From Ampelocalamus luodianensis (Eukaryota > Streptophyta > Magnoliopsida > Poales > Poaceae): 64,000 nucleotides of DNA. The position numbers were made by a program, and so were the translations under genes. The notes under the pieces were generated by a model. That model saw only the letters and a program-made list of their open reading frames with translations, did no database searches and was not told the DNA's origin. The stretch lies in assembly GCA_036346255.1 (NCBI GenBank), contig CM070624.1:22228626-22292625 (forward strand). The letters are read 5' to 3'. This document shows positions 10,514 to 21,844 of the stretch, one piece after another (position 1 is the first letter of the stretch; each line of letters begins with the position of its first letter).

Positions 10514-11250
10514 CTTTTAGCCTTACGTTTTGACTTATTTTCTGGCTTTTTGTTCAAGGACAAACTGATGGGGATTCCCTGTTGTTTCCCTTGCCTGCAT
10601 ATTTATCAGTCTTGTGTCTCCAGCTGAGATTTTATCTCGGGGATTTTGTATACATAGAACAGATTAAAATAGGGCCAACATTATCCTTTTCTCTTTTTTT
10701 TTTCTCCTTTCTTCATACATGTTGGCGTGAAGAGAAGTCATGTACAATAGTTTCTACAGTGTAGTGAAATATGAAGCATGTTGCTTATTATCTTTTGTAC
10801 ATTGAGGAAAAGCTTATATATCTTGATTATTGACCTCGTCGAATGATTTTATATGCTGTGAGTGATGTCTCCACTTTAATAGTTGAAGAGATGTGTTTTT
10901 TTAAGGGAGTCTACATCAATTCATTATGTGGATATGCCATGTGGCGCTTAATGTTTAGCGTGATCTATTATTTAGGCGGTGAGTTGCTTAGGTGATCCTT
11001 ATCCAAATCTTTCTTTGGTTGCAAGAGTTTTTTTAACTTTTGTTTTTACAAATCGAGCTGCATCTGAACGATCCCAGGCTCTCATATTGCGACGGAATTA
11101 AAATTGCGCAATTCCAAACTACCAGCTGATTTGAGCGGATCCGCCCCCCCCCCTCCCTTTTTTCTTTTCGAGACGCGGAAAAATCGGTTAAGTTAGTAAG
11201 ATTCATGCTCTGGTGGTTCACTGACATCAGCTTTGGTGAGGCTTATCTCC
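10514..11250. other. 3' flank of the 7TM gene
   Basis: AT-rich sequence holding the presumed 3' UTR and polyadenylation region. No further gene is seen. A C-run followed by TTTTTTC around 11144-11168 is low complexity. Confidence 0.45.
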
Positions 11251-11253
11251 TTA

Positions 11254-11560
11254 GAGTATGTACAATAGTATATACAGCTACTGTCTATATAGTAACTTTT
11301 CGTATCACCTGCAAACGGCACTAAAATCAGCTCATACAATGGGTTATCTTTTTACTTGTCTTTATAGATCATATAATCTTTTAATGCTTTCATAGACCTA
11401 AGAAATGTGGTTGGATAATCTCCTTGGTTCCGATGATACAGTCGGCTACAGGATTGTAGACATCATATTTCTCTCTATTTTTCCCCTTTCATTCATATCA
11501 GCTTAAATTCTACATAGCAGAGACTATAGAAAGCTGATATAAATCCCATTGTACATGATC
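11254..11560. mobile_element. PIF/Harbinger-type MITE
   Basis: The 307-bp element is flanked by the 3-bp duplication TTA (11251-11253 and 11561-11563). The ends are imperfect inverted repeats: GAGTATGTACAATAG at the left and the complement of GATCATGTACAATGGG at the right. Further inside, TATCAGCTT/AAGCTGATAT blocks mirror the AATCAGCTCATAC region. No coding capacity. The TTA duplication and size fit Tourist-like MITEs. Confidence 0.75.
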
Positions 11561-11620
11561 TTAGTTTTCAGAGTTCACTGCGCTCCCAACCTTGGATTTC
11601 AGTGGCCTAGTAGTGGTAAT

Positions 11621-12702
11621 TAGGGTTGGAAACGAGCCGATCCAAGCCGGCTCGAGCCAGGCTCGCTTGAGCTTGTTTCAACAACAGGCTCAGCTTGGCT
11701 TGGCTCGGCTCGTTTTGGGCACGAGCCAGGAGAGTGGCTCGGCTCGGATGACGACTCGTGAACGCTCGCAATCCAGAACAAGCGGCACTCAAACGAGACA
11801 AGCAACGAGCAAGCACAACACCAAGGTCTGAACATTGGCATGTATGGACATTTTACAATCTGCATTCATTCAATCACAAGACAATCCATTCTCGTAATCA
11901 AAGAGCATTCACCAATCACCAACCAAATCCATCCTGACTAGTGGACCAAATTGTGTGAGCCATGGCGCAGAGGCAGCGACAGCGAGGTGGCCTCCTCGCG
12001 GTGGGACTGCTGGGCTTGCGGGAGCGGTGGGAGAGGAAGTGACCGGAGTTGGGGAGGGTGCTCAACTTCCTCCGCACGCTCGCCTCTCCGCCGTCGCCGC
12101 CCAGGGGAGCCATCAGCGCCCGCGTCGACCTCTTTGGGATCACCGGCTCACCGCCATCCGCAACGCCCTCGTCTCTGAGGCATACGGTGCCACGTGGTGG
12201 AGGCGCTCGGCTTGGAATGGAGAATCGGAGGCGGCATGGAGGAGCTCAAGCGCCGGAGCCAGACCAACGAGATTTTCGGGGTATTCCGTGGCCCCTGCGA
12301 CGGTGTGGGCGGAGGCGGCGGGTGGAGCTGGGGCGGGGGGGATATGGCAGGTGGAGATGGGGGAGGGGGAGAGGGAGGCGGTGGGTGGAGCTGGGGGAGG
12401 CGCTGCCGGCGGGTGGAGATGGGGGATGGGGAGGCGGCGGGTGGAGAAGGTGGATGGAGGCAGAAGGCAGGAGGCCATGGGAGAGTTCGGGAGGAGGAAA
12501 GAAAATGAATGGAAGTCAAGAGGACTCAGAGCGAAGGGATAACGGGATAAGGGGCAGTAGGGAATGGGCGGCTTGCGAGCCGACTCGAGCTCGGCTCAAA
12601 AGTTTTACGAGTCAAAAGTTAGGCTTGGTTCGGCTCGAAAATTCACGAATCCGAGCCGAGCTCGAGTAAGCTCATGAGCCTCGAGCTATTTTTTCTGCTC
12701 TA
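11621..12702. mobile_element. Non-autonomous hAT element with GC-rich cargo
   Basis: The 1,082-bp element has an 8-bp duplication GTGGTAAT (11613-11620) / GTGGTAAC (12703-12710), 7 of 8 matching. Ends are TAGGGTTGGAAACGAGC and, inverted, TAGAGCAGAAAAAATAGCTCG, similar to the TAGAGGTGG-type ends of grass hAT elements. Subterminal regions (11636-11760, 12570-12680) are packed with GAGCCGAGC/GCTCGGCTC motifs, the usual transposase-binding repeats of hAT elements. The interior (about 11950-12530) is GC-rich and open in several frames, including a minus-strand Pro/Ser-rich reading; no domain is recognised. No transposase is present. Confidence 0.8.
11950..12530. pseudogene. Possible captured coding sequence inside the hAT element
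   Basis: Genic base composition with overlapping open readings. The plus-strand phrase near 12115-12200 (VDLFG, RLTAIRNALVSEAYGAT in shifted frames) looks like real protein sequence; downstream it degenerates into GGTGGAG-type minisatellite (12310-12470). The source gene is not recognised. Captured host DNA is the inference; a simple GC-rich spacer is the alternative. Confidence 0.3.
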
Positions 12703-12710
12703 GTGGTAAC

Positions 12711-13385
12711 GGTGCGACTAAGGTGGTAGTGTCACGACAGTGTTGCGGACTACGAAGGGAGATCGAGTCAATTTTTCGTGAGCACGGGTAGTTAACCGAC
12801 GGCAGCTTTGGAAAGACTTCGACTTCAGTTAGGTCTTCAGAGTTTACAGATTTCAGCGGACTTCAGTTAGAATCACCTAGTATTGCTTCGTGGAAAATAT
12901 TTGTCGCAGCTTCACTATCAGTATTTACAGCCTGTGTGCACGTCTGGGTATACCTTGGCCTCCCTGACTAGTTCACACTGCAACTTACGGAAAACAACAT
13001 GCAAATAACCATTGTTCTTCACTGGGAGAAAAACCGAAGACCGTGCCTTCAAGGTACCACGTGATTGGGGCAGCAAACCAAGTGATATCTTCTTGACGGT
13101 ATATCATAGTATAGAGAATATGCATCCAGTTCATGGGCTAACACTCGTTCAAACATTACAAAGCACTCAACTTCGAAAGGCGCTCGCAAGTCGCAAAAGC
13201 CATGCCATGCAAATGGAGGAGTGGCAACCGAATGTCAAAACCAACGATTGCTCATGCCTACGGCTTCATCTTGAACCTTTTTTTCGCTCAACTTCTCTTT
13301 CATGGAAAATATGATAAACCGGCACAGAAAGAAGCCCTCATGTTTTTCCTAGAAAACTGTCGACATTGGAACTGCCACTTCTAAA
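12711..13385. other. Unassigned DNA downstream of the PPME1-like locus
   Basis: No domain-bearing ORF. The open frame 13012-13314 (+) has no recognisable features. The region abuts the last PPME1-like exon, so part may be its 3' UTR. Confidence 0.35.
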
Positions 13386-15732
13386 TCATGTCAAATGCTG
13401 CTGTTTTTTAGTGAGGCCAGGTATCTGTGAAAAGAAAAATACCAAGCATTAGGTTGAGAAGCAAATGAGAAGGGGGAAATGACTTGTGCAAAGCAAATAT
13501 TAGCAAAGTGAAAGACCAAGGTTAATTACTGACCTCGACACCATTAGGCCCTATTTCGTTGTGAGATATGAAATTCAGTATGTGTGATGCAAATTCTTCA
13601 GGTACATCCTCCTGAAATTAAGTTTTCAATATTATGTAAAAATTGGTAAAGAACTGTCATTCATCGGCTATAAATCTTGATAATAATCACTAGTGGAATT
13701 TGAACTAACATCAGATAAACCAAAACTCCTAAAAATGCATTATTGCCTGGCCTTACAAATCTCATGGAGATACTGCATGCTGGTTCAACTGACAGGCCGT
13801 GATAAAAAAAAAAAAATCAATCAGAAAGGATTTACACTGAGTTGAGTGATGGAAGAATGAAGATATTAATGTCAGCTAAAAGTGCAATGGTGATGGATGA
13901 AAACATAGAGTTTCTCGGACTGGAAGGATGTAACAAACCTGTCCAATCTATCGGTGCCAGCTAATAATAGGATCTTTTGTACTGGACAAGATAAGAACAT
14001 GTCTGAAAGACCTTCATACCTAAAACAGAAACATTTACACATTTCAATATCAACCAATAACATAAGAGACAGGCAAATAATTCAACAGTATTGCCAAAAA
14101 CAAACAGCATTCCTCGAGATTTTTATAGCTCATGAAGTTTGCGCTAGTTCATCTGTGTTTGCTGCTACTATGTTTGGCAGTTACGATAACTCACTAAGGC
14201 TATTATTATTTTTCTTTCAATCAATTCAAGATACCCCACACTTCCAGACATTAATAAGAGAATAATATATTAGCATCAATATTGCTAGGTAGGAATTAAA
14301 TAGTTAGATCCTTATTGGATTAAAATATATAACACCTTCTTGTATAGACCAAATAAATCAAATAGAACACTAATAGCATACTATCATAGAAGAACATTTT
14401 TAAACTAACAGGGTTTCAGTAAAAGTGATAGAAATAGCATAAAGAACATCATCAGGTTAAAAACATATCATCCTTTCCAGTATTTTTCTGTTTCCTCGAG
14501 AGGAGTACGGTATGTATAGCTGAAACAAAGTACAACAGTATATGTAGTTTTCCGAATGATGGTCAATATTAAGCATACACAATTTCTTTTTTATCCAAAT
14601 TGAGCTGCAAGTACAAACATGGAGTGTTTTTTTTTTTTTTGCTGATTTGGCATATTTTTTATTTGTATTAGCAAAAGTAGCCCCTGCTCGCACGCAATTA
14701 CAAAAATAGCACTGCTGGAGGTTCTTACCGCGCATCCGGTCCACAGAGTATAAAGAAATCGTTGATGAGCACAATGCTAAATAGTGCTGAATAGTGATAT
14801 GCACAGTGCTAAACAGTATCAGATAGTGATTCGCTGCAGTGGTAGAACGGCCGCCAATCGTGATGCGCTCCCGGCATGTCTCTTGCCACGGTCTAGGAGC
14901 GTTGTAAGTGACATACCTAGCCTTCGGCGGTGCTATTTTGCAATTACGTGCTAGCGGAGGCTATTTTTGCTATTACGAATAAAGAACGTGCCAAAACAGC
15001 CAAAGCATATACAAACATGAGCTATGCAAGCTATTGCTTACCATTTCCTTGATTCGTCATATTTCTAGGTAGATGGAATAGAAACACGAGCAGACTCAAT
15101 GTTCCTTAACGGCCCACCTCTGACACTCCATTTAATCTGTGTAATTTTAAGTTTGATTAAACAAAAATAAGGTGAAGAATATTATTTAAACAAGGTTTAA
15201 TGGTGCATTAGTAAGCATGGGAGTAATCACTTGGCTTTTGTAAGCATGCTGGTTCCAAATTGTTGTTTTCTTATATTTCTTTCTGTTAACCGTTAAGCCT
15301 TGTGGCCATGTTGTGTACAACATCAAACCGATACCTCCATAATCCATATATTATAAAAAAGGAATGCTCACTGAGCTAAAGAAGGGACTTTTGATACTGA
15401 GGGCAACGAACATATTAAAAACTGATTTGACGTGACAACAAGTAATATAGGTCTAAACCAACATACTGCTTTTTCAATGCTCGGGAAGTGCTGTGCTCGA
15501 TTTGCTAAGATCTTCTGCATATGAACCAATGAAGCTGTTGCTGTTCTCTGTTTCGAAAAAGAGATGTTCAGAATCAGAAACAAGCTAGACTGCTTGTACG
15601 AGTACGACCATAAAGTTAGCTCTGACATAAGGAAAACTACTACTAACCTCAACCACATCAACAACAAGAAGACCATGAAGATTACGAATTGCTTTTCTTG
15701 CGGCCACATGTACAGCCACCGAACCACCCATG
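13386..15732 (-). pseudogene. PPME1: PPME1-like protein phosphatase methylesterase, partial/decayed
   Basis: Five exon-like blocks with proper splice signals encode consecutive pieces of protein phosphatase methylesterase 1, the alpha/beta hydrolase that demethylates the PP2A catalytic subunit. They are 15648-15732 (MGGSVAVHVAARKAIRN to LLVVDVVE, just after the nucleophile Ser of GHSMGG, with the catalytic Asp in DVVE), 15467-15547 (TASLVHMQKILANRAQHFPS), 13939-14019 (YEGLSDMFLSCPVQKILLLA), 13534-13611 (EDVPEEFASHILNFIS) and 13386-13424 (IPGLTKKQQHLT, then stop). Phases join correctly where blocks are adjacent in the protein. Not found: all N-terminal exons, the exon between the second and third blocks, and the exon with the catalytic His (RHTGHAIQ in relatives); only a garbled trace is near 13750-13790. 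A MULE MITE sits in the long third gap, and a copia LTR begins 287 bp upstream of the first block. I call a pseudogene; unusual missing exons elsewhere in the genome cannot be excluded. Confidence 0.7.
14622..15010. mobile_element. MULE-type MITE in the PPME1-like intron
   Basis: The 389-bp element has a perfect 9-bp duplication ACAAACATG (14613-14621 and 15011-15019). Inverted ends share GGCTGWTTTGGCAYRTTYTT and TAGCAAAARTAGCC, with the inner arm CACGYAATTRCAAAAATAGC. The left end has a 15-base T run that has probably expanded. No coding capacity. Confidence 0.8.
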
Positions 15733-16018
15733 CTAAAAAAAGTTCAAGAGTTACATAATTAATTTTTTACCAATACAAGCTACCAAGAACACTAAACAAA
15801 ATGAAGCTTACTGAATCTGGAGAAAAAAAAAGCATTGTATAAAGCAGTCGAGTAACATCAGAGATGGAACTGGAAAGGTAAATTGCTTATTAGTCTGGTG
15901 AGCAATAGCATGACATTTCAGCGCTTGTATAAAGCCATGGAAATTAGTTTTCCAGGGATTGTTCCGATAATTTACTTATGTGTTTATGGTTTATGGTTAC
16001 GGCCTACTTCCACCCGCA

Positions 16019-17097
16019 TGTTGAAAATATGAGTATTTTTCGAATTACTTTAATCTAAAAATGTACTAGATAAATCATGGAGAATACTGTAACCAATTTC
16101 ACAAAGCAGGAAGACAAAAACACTATAGATATGCGAATTTTTAGAATGACAGAAACTAGCATACATATCTCAATGTTCATGTCAACAACAGATAATAAAG
16201 TTAAGTAAATAACAAGTGCGAGATAGGCATACCCAGATCCAGCGGAAGAAGCAGCAGAAGTCTTGGTGAGGTCGTCGTTAGTCATGGCGTAGTGGTAGTA
16301 GTTGTGCAGTTGATGTAGATGTAGCAAAGAACTTTGTGGATGTCGTGGTAATAGTCGCGCAGATGTAGCAGAAAATCAGATGAAGCGAGTAGTCATGCGA
16401 ACGCTCCCCAAAAACCTTATTCGTCCTCGCTCGTGCAAGCCTTCGAGGACGGGGTTCCGGAGGTCTGCTCTCCCGGTGCGACCGTACACGCGCTTCGCCG
16501 GGGTGGAGATCGTCAGAGACAACAACACAAACGTAGAGTACTGTCTAAGTCTTTCGTATGGAGATCGGTTTGAGAACCAGTGCTCTGTTCTTCTAAATAG
16601 CAAAAATGAAGAGGCCAGAATAGTGTTAACCGCAGCCATTAGTCACTAGTAACCTACAGCCATTAGTCACTAGTAACCTGCAGCCATGCCATTACTCAAA
16701 AGTAACCTGCAGCCATGCCATTACTCAAAAGTAACCTCAGCCGTTATTCACTAGTAATCGCATCGCATCGCTACCATTCGTTAATACCAATTACTACGAG
16801 TTGGTGCGTTTCGATTTTCGAATAGATAAAGAAAAATGTGCACGCACCCGACACGCCTGCGAACGCGCGCAGCACGCGCGACAAGCGACAAAGACGGCCG
16901 GCGAGGCGAAGCAGCGCGTGTATTGGCTCTCTCCAATTCCACAAAGGGGTTACCACGTTCCACCTTTTAAGGTGGTGTAACTCTCATTCAACTCTCCACA
17001 TGGGACTAAACAATTTTAGCACATGCACATGGGCCTTTGGGATTTTTCAGGAATTAATTAGAATTAAAATTGGGCTTAGCCCGTATTAATTCTAACA
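16019..17097 (-). repeat. 3' LTR of the copia element
   Basis: The LTR runs from TGTTGAAAAT at 16019 to TCTAACA at 17097; read on the minus strand it starts TGTTAGAATT and ends in CA. Next to it, on the internal side, is the purine-rich GGGATCTGGTGGGCGA polypurine tract (minus strand, about 17098-17115). The LTR is related along its whole length to the solo LTR at 30283-31333. It contains a small tandem array at about 16634-16760 (CAGCCATTAGTCACTAGTAA twice, then a 29-bp unit twice). Left flank is CCGCA; no matching right flank exists because the 5' end is rearranged. Confidence 0.85.
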
Positions 17098-17636
17098 ATC
17101 GCCCACCAGATCCCAAGGGCACATGTCAAATGCCTTGATCCACAGTATTGTTTTGATATACCAGTGTTTTGATAGAGACCGGTTAAGGTTGAACATCCAC
17201 CTAGAACGTAAGCTACACTTATCCACAACTGCACAATGGACTAAGCCTTGAATTGACAGTTTTGTGTGAATAAGTTTCACTTAAGTCCTTAACTGATACT
17301 AGGCTAACAGGCATCGGGTTGGAGCATATAAGTCATACTCCTGGCCTATTCATGAGCTTCCTAGAGATTACCCTATCTCATAGACTGTGACTAGCAGTCG
17401 GGCTTATATAGGTGCGTTCTTTCAAGACTGCTCTGTAGGACAGCATCTTTACTTAAACAAGCCACAGAACACATTAAAATAAAATTAACATGTCATACAA
17501 ATTTAGGAGAGAATTGCATCTCCAATGGAGTAGGTCTATAAAGGTACTCTCTTTCCATTTAACCAATAGCTTGTTTCGCCAATCCTACTTAACGGGATCT
17601 CCGATCACATAGGATGGGTTACCACTATGGTATAAC

Positions 17637-18236
17637 TCATGTGGGTCTCAAACCCATCTCCCTCGATGCATTGTCTATCACATTCCGTGATAAACCCTTT
17701 GTGGAGGGATCTGCCAGATTCTTAGTTGTTTGGATATAATCCAAAACTATTACTCCGGAGTTTCTCATTTTCCGATGACTTGATCTTCTCTTCACATGTC
17801 TTGATGCCTTCATATTATCCTTAGAACTGTTCACTTTGACGATCACGGTCTGATTGTCACAGTTCATCAGAATAGCCGGTACTGGTTTTTCAACCACCGG
17901 CAAATCCATCAAGAGCTCACGAAGCTATTCGGCTTCAACAGTTGCAGTATCTAATGCTGTGAGTTCTGCTTCCATTGTTGACCTCATTAAGATGGTCTGC
18001 TTGCAAGACTTCAATGAAACAATGCCACCTCCAAGTATGAAGACATATCCACTTGTGGCCTTAATCTCATCAGCATCAGATATCCAGTTTGAATCGCTAT
18101 AACCCTCTAATACCCTAGGGTACCCGGTATAGTGAATGTCATAGCTCATAGTACCTTTTAGATAACGCATTACTCTCTCAAGAGTGTGCCAATGATCATC
18201 TCCCGGATTAGAAACAAAACGGCTTAGTTTGCTCAC
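17637..18236 (-). pseudogene. Copia RNase H region (broken)
   Basis: Two frames carry the C-terminal part of the copia polyprotein: RVMRYLKGTMSYDIHYTG and GYSDSNWISDADEIKATSGY (the RNase H core with its Asp) at 17925-18236, then NCDNQTVIVKVNSSKDNMKA and HKMRNSG-like text and LADPSTKGLSRNVID at 17637-17912. A stop and frame change separate them. Confidence 0.85.
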
Positions 18237-19102
18237 AGCAAATGAGATGTCAGCCTGGTAGCGCTAGCTAAATACATAAGTGAACCAATTATCTGAGAAT
18301 ATCTCAATTGGTCTCTGGCTATTCTCCGATTCTTCCTAAGCAACACGCTCGGATCATAAGGTGTTGGAGAGGATTTGCAGTCGTTATAACCAAAACGACT
18401 CAAAACCTTTTCCACATAATGAGATTGCAACAATGTAATCCCACCATCATCACCTCTCAACAGCTTGATGTTCAAGATAACATCAGCTACTCCCAGATCT
18501 TTCATCTCAAAATTCTGAGACAAGAAATCCTTGACCTCGTTAATCACATTAAGGTTGGTCCCAAAGATCAATATGTCATCAACATACAGACATAGAATGA
18601 CTCTCTCGCCCCCACCATGGCGATAATACACACATCCGTCGCCTTCATTCACAATAAAGCTCAGATGTTAAAGTTCGACGAACTTTTCATGCCACCGCTT
18701 AGGTGCTTGTTTAAGACCATACAAAGATTTCAACAACTTGCACACCTTTTCTTCTTGACCATCTACTACAAATCCATCTGGCTATTCCATGTAAATTTCT
18801 TCGTCCAACTCTCCGTTTAGGAAAGCCGTCTTAACGTCCATCTGATGAACGAGAAGACCGTGTGAGGCAGCCAGAGATAGTAGTACTCGAATAGTGGTCA
18901 ATCTAGCCACAGGTGAATAAGTATCAAAAAAATCTTCGCCTTTCTTTTGGGTATAACCCTTGGCCACAAGCCGTGCCTTGTACTTCTCGATAGTACCATC
19001 AGGCCTAAGCTTCTTTTTGAACACCCATTTACATCCTACAGGTTTACAACCATAAGAACGCTCAGTGATCTCCCAAGTTCCATTAGAGATAATGGAATCC
19101 AT
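18233..19102 (-). pseudogene. Copia reverse transcriptase (broken)
   Basis: The 18782-19102 frame begins the RT with GCKWVFKKKLRPDGTIEKYK, then YKARLVAKGYTQKKGEDFFD and VHQMDVKTAFLNGELDEEIY. The 18233-18652 frame continues with the catalytic YVDDILIFGTN (Asp-Asp pair) and ends in LMYLASATRLTSH. A gap with a frameshift lies between 18652 and 18782. Confidence 0.9.
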
Positions 19103-19123
19103 TTCACTACGGACTGCTTCCTT

Positions 19124-20584
19124 CTAGTATTCCGCATCTGGAGAAGCATATGCTTCAGAAATGGTACTTAGAGTATCATACACAAGGTACACAATGAAAT
19201 CAGGACCAAAAAACTTTGCAGTCCTTTGTCTTTTACTTTTTCTCAGAGTTTCATTGTCTTCCTCCTCAGGAATTTGCTCAAAATATTCCATTGGAATGGC
19301 ATGTTCAGGAGTTGTATTAGGCTCCTGACTCGATGAACCAGGCATATATTTCATCGGAAAAATATCCTCAAAGAATGTAGCATCTCTGGACTCCATAATT
19401 GTATCGACATGCACGTCAGGTACTCCAGATTTCACCACTAGAAATCTATATCCAACGCTGTGGTGATCATAGCCTAGAAAGACACAATCCACGGTTTTTA
19501 GTCCAAGCTTACGCTTTTTGGAAATTGACACATTAACTTTCGCCAAACAACCCCAAGTGCGCAAGTATGAAAGTGATAGTCTTTTCTTCTCCCATTGTTC
19601 ATATGGGGTTATCTCTTTATTCTTTGTGGGAACCCTGCTTAGGACATGACATGAAGTCAATATAGCCTCCCCACCATGCTTTGGAAAGACCATTGTTTCT
19701 AACATGGCGTTAACCAAATCGCTAGAGTGCGGTTCTTTCTTTCAAGAACCCCGCTTTGACTGGGTGAATAGGAGGCATCCTCTCATGGATTATACCATGT
19801 TCCTCACGAATAAATTGAACTCATTAGAAAAGTACTCGCCGCCACGATCAGACCTAATCCTTTTGATTTTCTTTTTAAGTTGGTTCACAGCTTCTACTTT
19901 ATAGATTTTAAAGTAGTGAAGAGCTTCATCTTTAGTTTTCAAAAGATACATATAGCAGAATCTAGTAGAGTCATCAATCAAAGTCATGAAATATCTATTA
20001 CCACCTTTTGTCAACACACCATTCATCTCACACAGATCTAAATGTATGAGTTATAATGATGCCAAGTTTCTTACCTTCGCAGTTTTATGAGGCTTACGAG
20101 GCTACTTTGATTGCACACAAACTTGATATTTAGAACCTTTGGTAAGGGTGAATTTTGGGATTAACTCTAAACTGGCTAACCGTGTCATGCAACCAAAATT
20201 TATGTGACAAAGTCGTGAATGCCAAATAGTAGTCTCATTACCACTGCAAACATGGTTCACAACATTATTACACACATCTGAAAGAGATAGGCAGAACAAG
20301 CCTCCGCACACATAGCTTTTACCAACAAATTGTCCACACTTGGACATTACAAATTTATTAGATTCAAATACCAGTCTAAAGCCATCTCTACACGTAAAAG
20401 ATCCGCTCACGAGATTCTTATTGATAGATGACACATGATGCACGTTCTTGCTTGCACAATCTTCCCGGTAAACTTCGATCGACCGTACAACACCATGAAC
20501 AGTGGCACGTGACCCGTTCCCTATTAGAACGGCTGAATCCCAAGTGACCTGGTAAGAAGAGAACAATGAAATATCAGCACACAC
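19124..20584 (-). pseudogene. Copia integrase and pre-integrase region (broken)
   Basis: Reading down the minus strand: pre-integrase zinc-binding text (TTIWHSRLCHINFGCMTRLA) at 20102-20584, integrase core with MTLIDDSTRFCYMYLLKTKD and IRSDRGGEYFSNEF at 19790-20026, then the integrase C-terminal/linker (SCHVLSRVPTKNKEITPYEQ, LGYDHHSVGYRFL) at 19124-19717. Frames are interrupted between the blocks. Confidence 0.85.
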
Positions 20585-21490
20585 ATGTATATTAGCACTA
20601 GTGTGTATCCACCAATCGGTAGATTGACATACGGAAAGAACAATAGGTAAATTACCATACCCAGATGTTCTCGTCTCAGTTGTACCAACAACAACATTAG
20701 TAGACTTAGAATTATGCCCTTACTGATTCGTTCCACCCTTGCGTTGGCTGCAATCCTTGGCCCAATGACCAGGTTCGCCACACACAAAGCAAAGGATATC
20801 CTTTGTGTTCTTCTTCTTCTTCTTCTTGAAGCTAGTTGTTTGTGTAGTCTTGTTCTTGCCTTTGAACTTTTGAGCTTGGTCATTCTTTTTCTGCACCATA
20901 TTGGCACTAGAATGTCCCTCATTACCTCTGATGTGTGTATCTTTTGCCCTCGCCTTCTCTTCAACATCAAGAGACCCAATGAGATTTTCAACAGAAAACT
21001 TTTGTCTCTTGTGTTTCAGGGAAGTAGCAAAATTCCTCCAAGAAGAAGGAAGCTTGGCAATAATGCCTCCCGCGACAAACTTGTCCGGTAACACACATTT
21101 GAAGTGCTCAAGTTCTTTGGCCATGGATTGTATCTCATGACCCTGCTCAACTACAGAACGACCATCAACCATTCTATAGTCATGGTATTGTTCCATGAGA
21201 TACAATTCACTGCCTGCATCCGAAACCCCAAACTTGGCCTCGAGTGCATCCCACATCTCTTTCCCAGTTTTAATCACCATGTATGTGTCAACTAACTTCT
21301 CACCAAGAACGCTAATAACGGCACCTTTAAAAAGGTTATCAGCGGCCTCGAACGCTTGCTCCTGTTCAGGAGTAAGTGTTCATTCAGGCTTGCCACTTGC
21401 CACATGAAAAAAGTTCATGGCAGTTAGACAAAGCACCATCTTGGTACGCCACATCTTGTAATTCGCACCATCGAATTCAGAGGGTTTTAG
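20524..21490 (-). pseudogene. Copia gag with CCHC zinc knuckle (broken)
   Basis: The main frame 20720-21280 encodes gag (MWDALEAKFGVSDAGSELYL, ENLIGSLDVEEKARAKD) and ends with the nucleic-acid-binding knuckle CFVCGEPGHWAKDC (C-x2-C-x4-H-x4-C). Upstream, 21281-21490 continues N-terminally with one internal TGA stop. It binds element RNA in intact relatives. Confidence 0.85.
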
Positions 21491-21493
21491 CGC

Positions 21494-21685
21494 AGACATA
21501 TCCACTTGTGGCCTTAATCTCATCAGCATCAGATATCCAGTTTAAATCGCTATAACCCTTTAGTACCCTAGGGTACCCGGTATAGTGAATGTCATAGCTC
21601 ATAGTACCCTTTAGATAACGCATTACCCTCTCAAGAGCATGCCAATAATCATCTCCCGGATTAGAAACAAAACAGCTTAGTTTGC
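21494..21685 (-). repeat. 192-bp duplicate of the copia RNase H region
   Basis: This segment aligns without gaps to 18041-18232, with 9 differences in 192 bases (about 95% identity), all of them transitions. It joins gag sequence at CGCAGACATATCC on one side and unrelated DNA at TTTGC|AAGAGG on the other. It replaces the expected leader and 5' LTR. Confidence 0.9.
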
Positions 21686-21844
21686 AAGAGGATCAGGAGG
21701 TGGATCGTGAGCAGCGAGGAGACGATCAGGAGGATACTGCTGGCGAGGATGCGGAAGATGCAAGAGGAGGTCGTCAAGATCGTGCCGAGGCTGGTGTATG
21801 TCGACTGGGTCTCCTCTTTCCCCTCTGGCAGTAGCCAAGGATGA
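21686..21844 (+). other. Short open segment of unknown origin
   Basis: Directly after the copia junction an open frame without ATG reads SSEETIRRILLARMRKMQEE, VVKIVPRLVYVDW, then stops. It is well formed, basic and helical, and could be a terminal coding fragment of a host protein (a C-terminal piece of an exostosin-type glycosyltransferase came to mind, unverified). There is no evidence of expression. Confidence 0.25.

Larger units (their letters stand above)
16019..21493 (-). mobile_element. Decayed Ty1-copia retrotransposon, 5' end lost
   Basis: On the minus strand the order is gag, protease/pre-integrase, integrase, reverse transcriptase, RNase H, polypurine tract, 3' LTR, which is the copia order. 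Coding is broken by frameshifts and stops. The gag start (about 21490, SALKPSEFDGANYKMWRTK) is followed by a TGA inside at about 21380. The 5' LTR and primer-binding site are absent. Where they should be, gag is joined to an extra copy of the element's own RNase H region (21494-21685). Confidence 0.9.

Noticed and set aside
12049..12669. 206-codon plus-strand frame in the hAT element
   Set aside because: Runs through GGTGGAG minisatellite and into the subterminal repeats of the transposon; not a gene.
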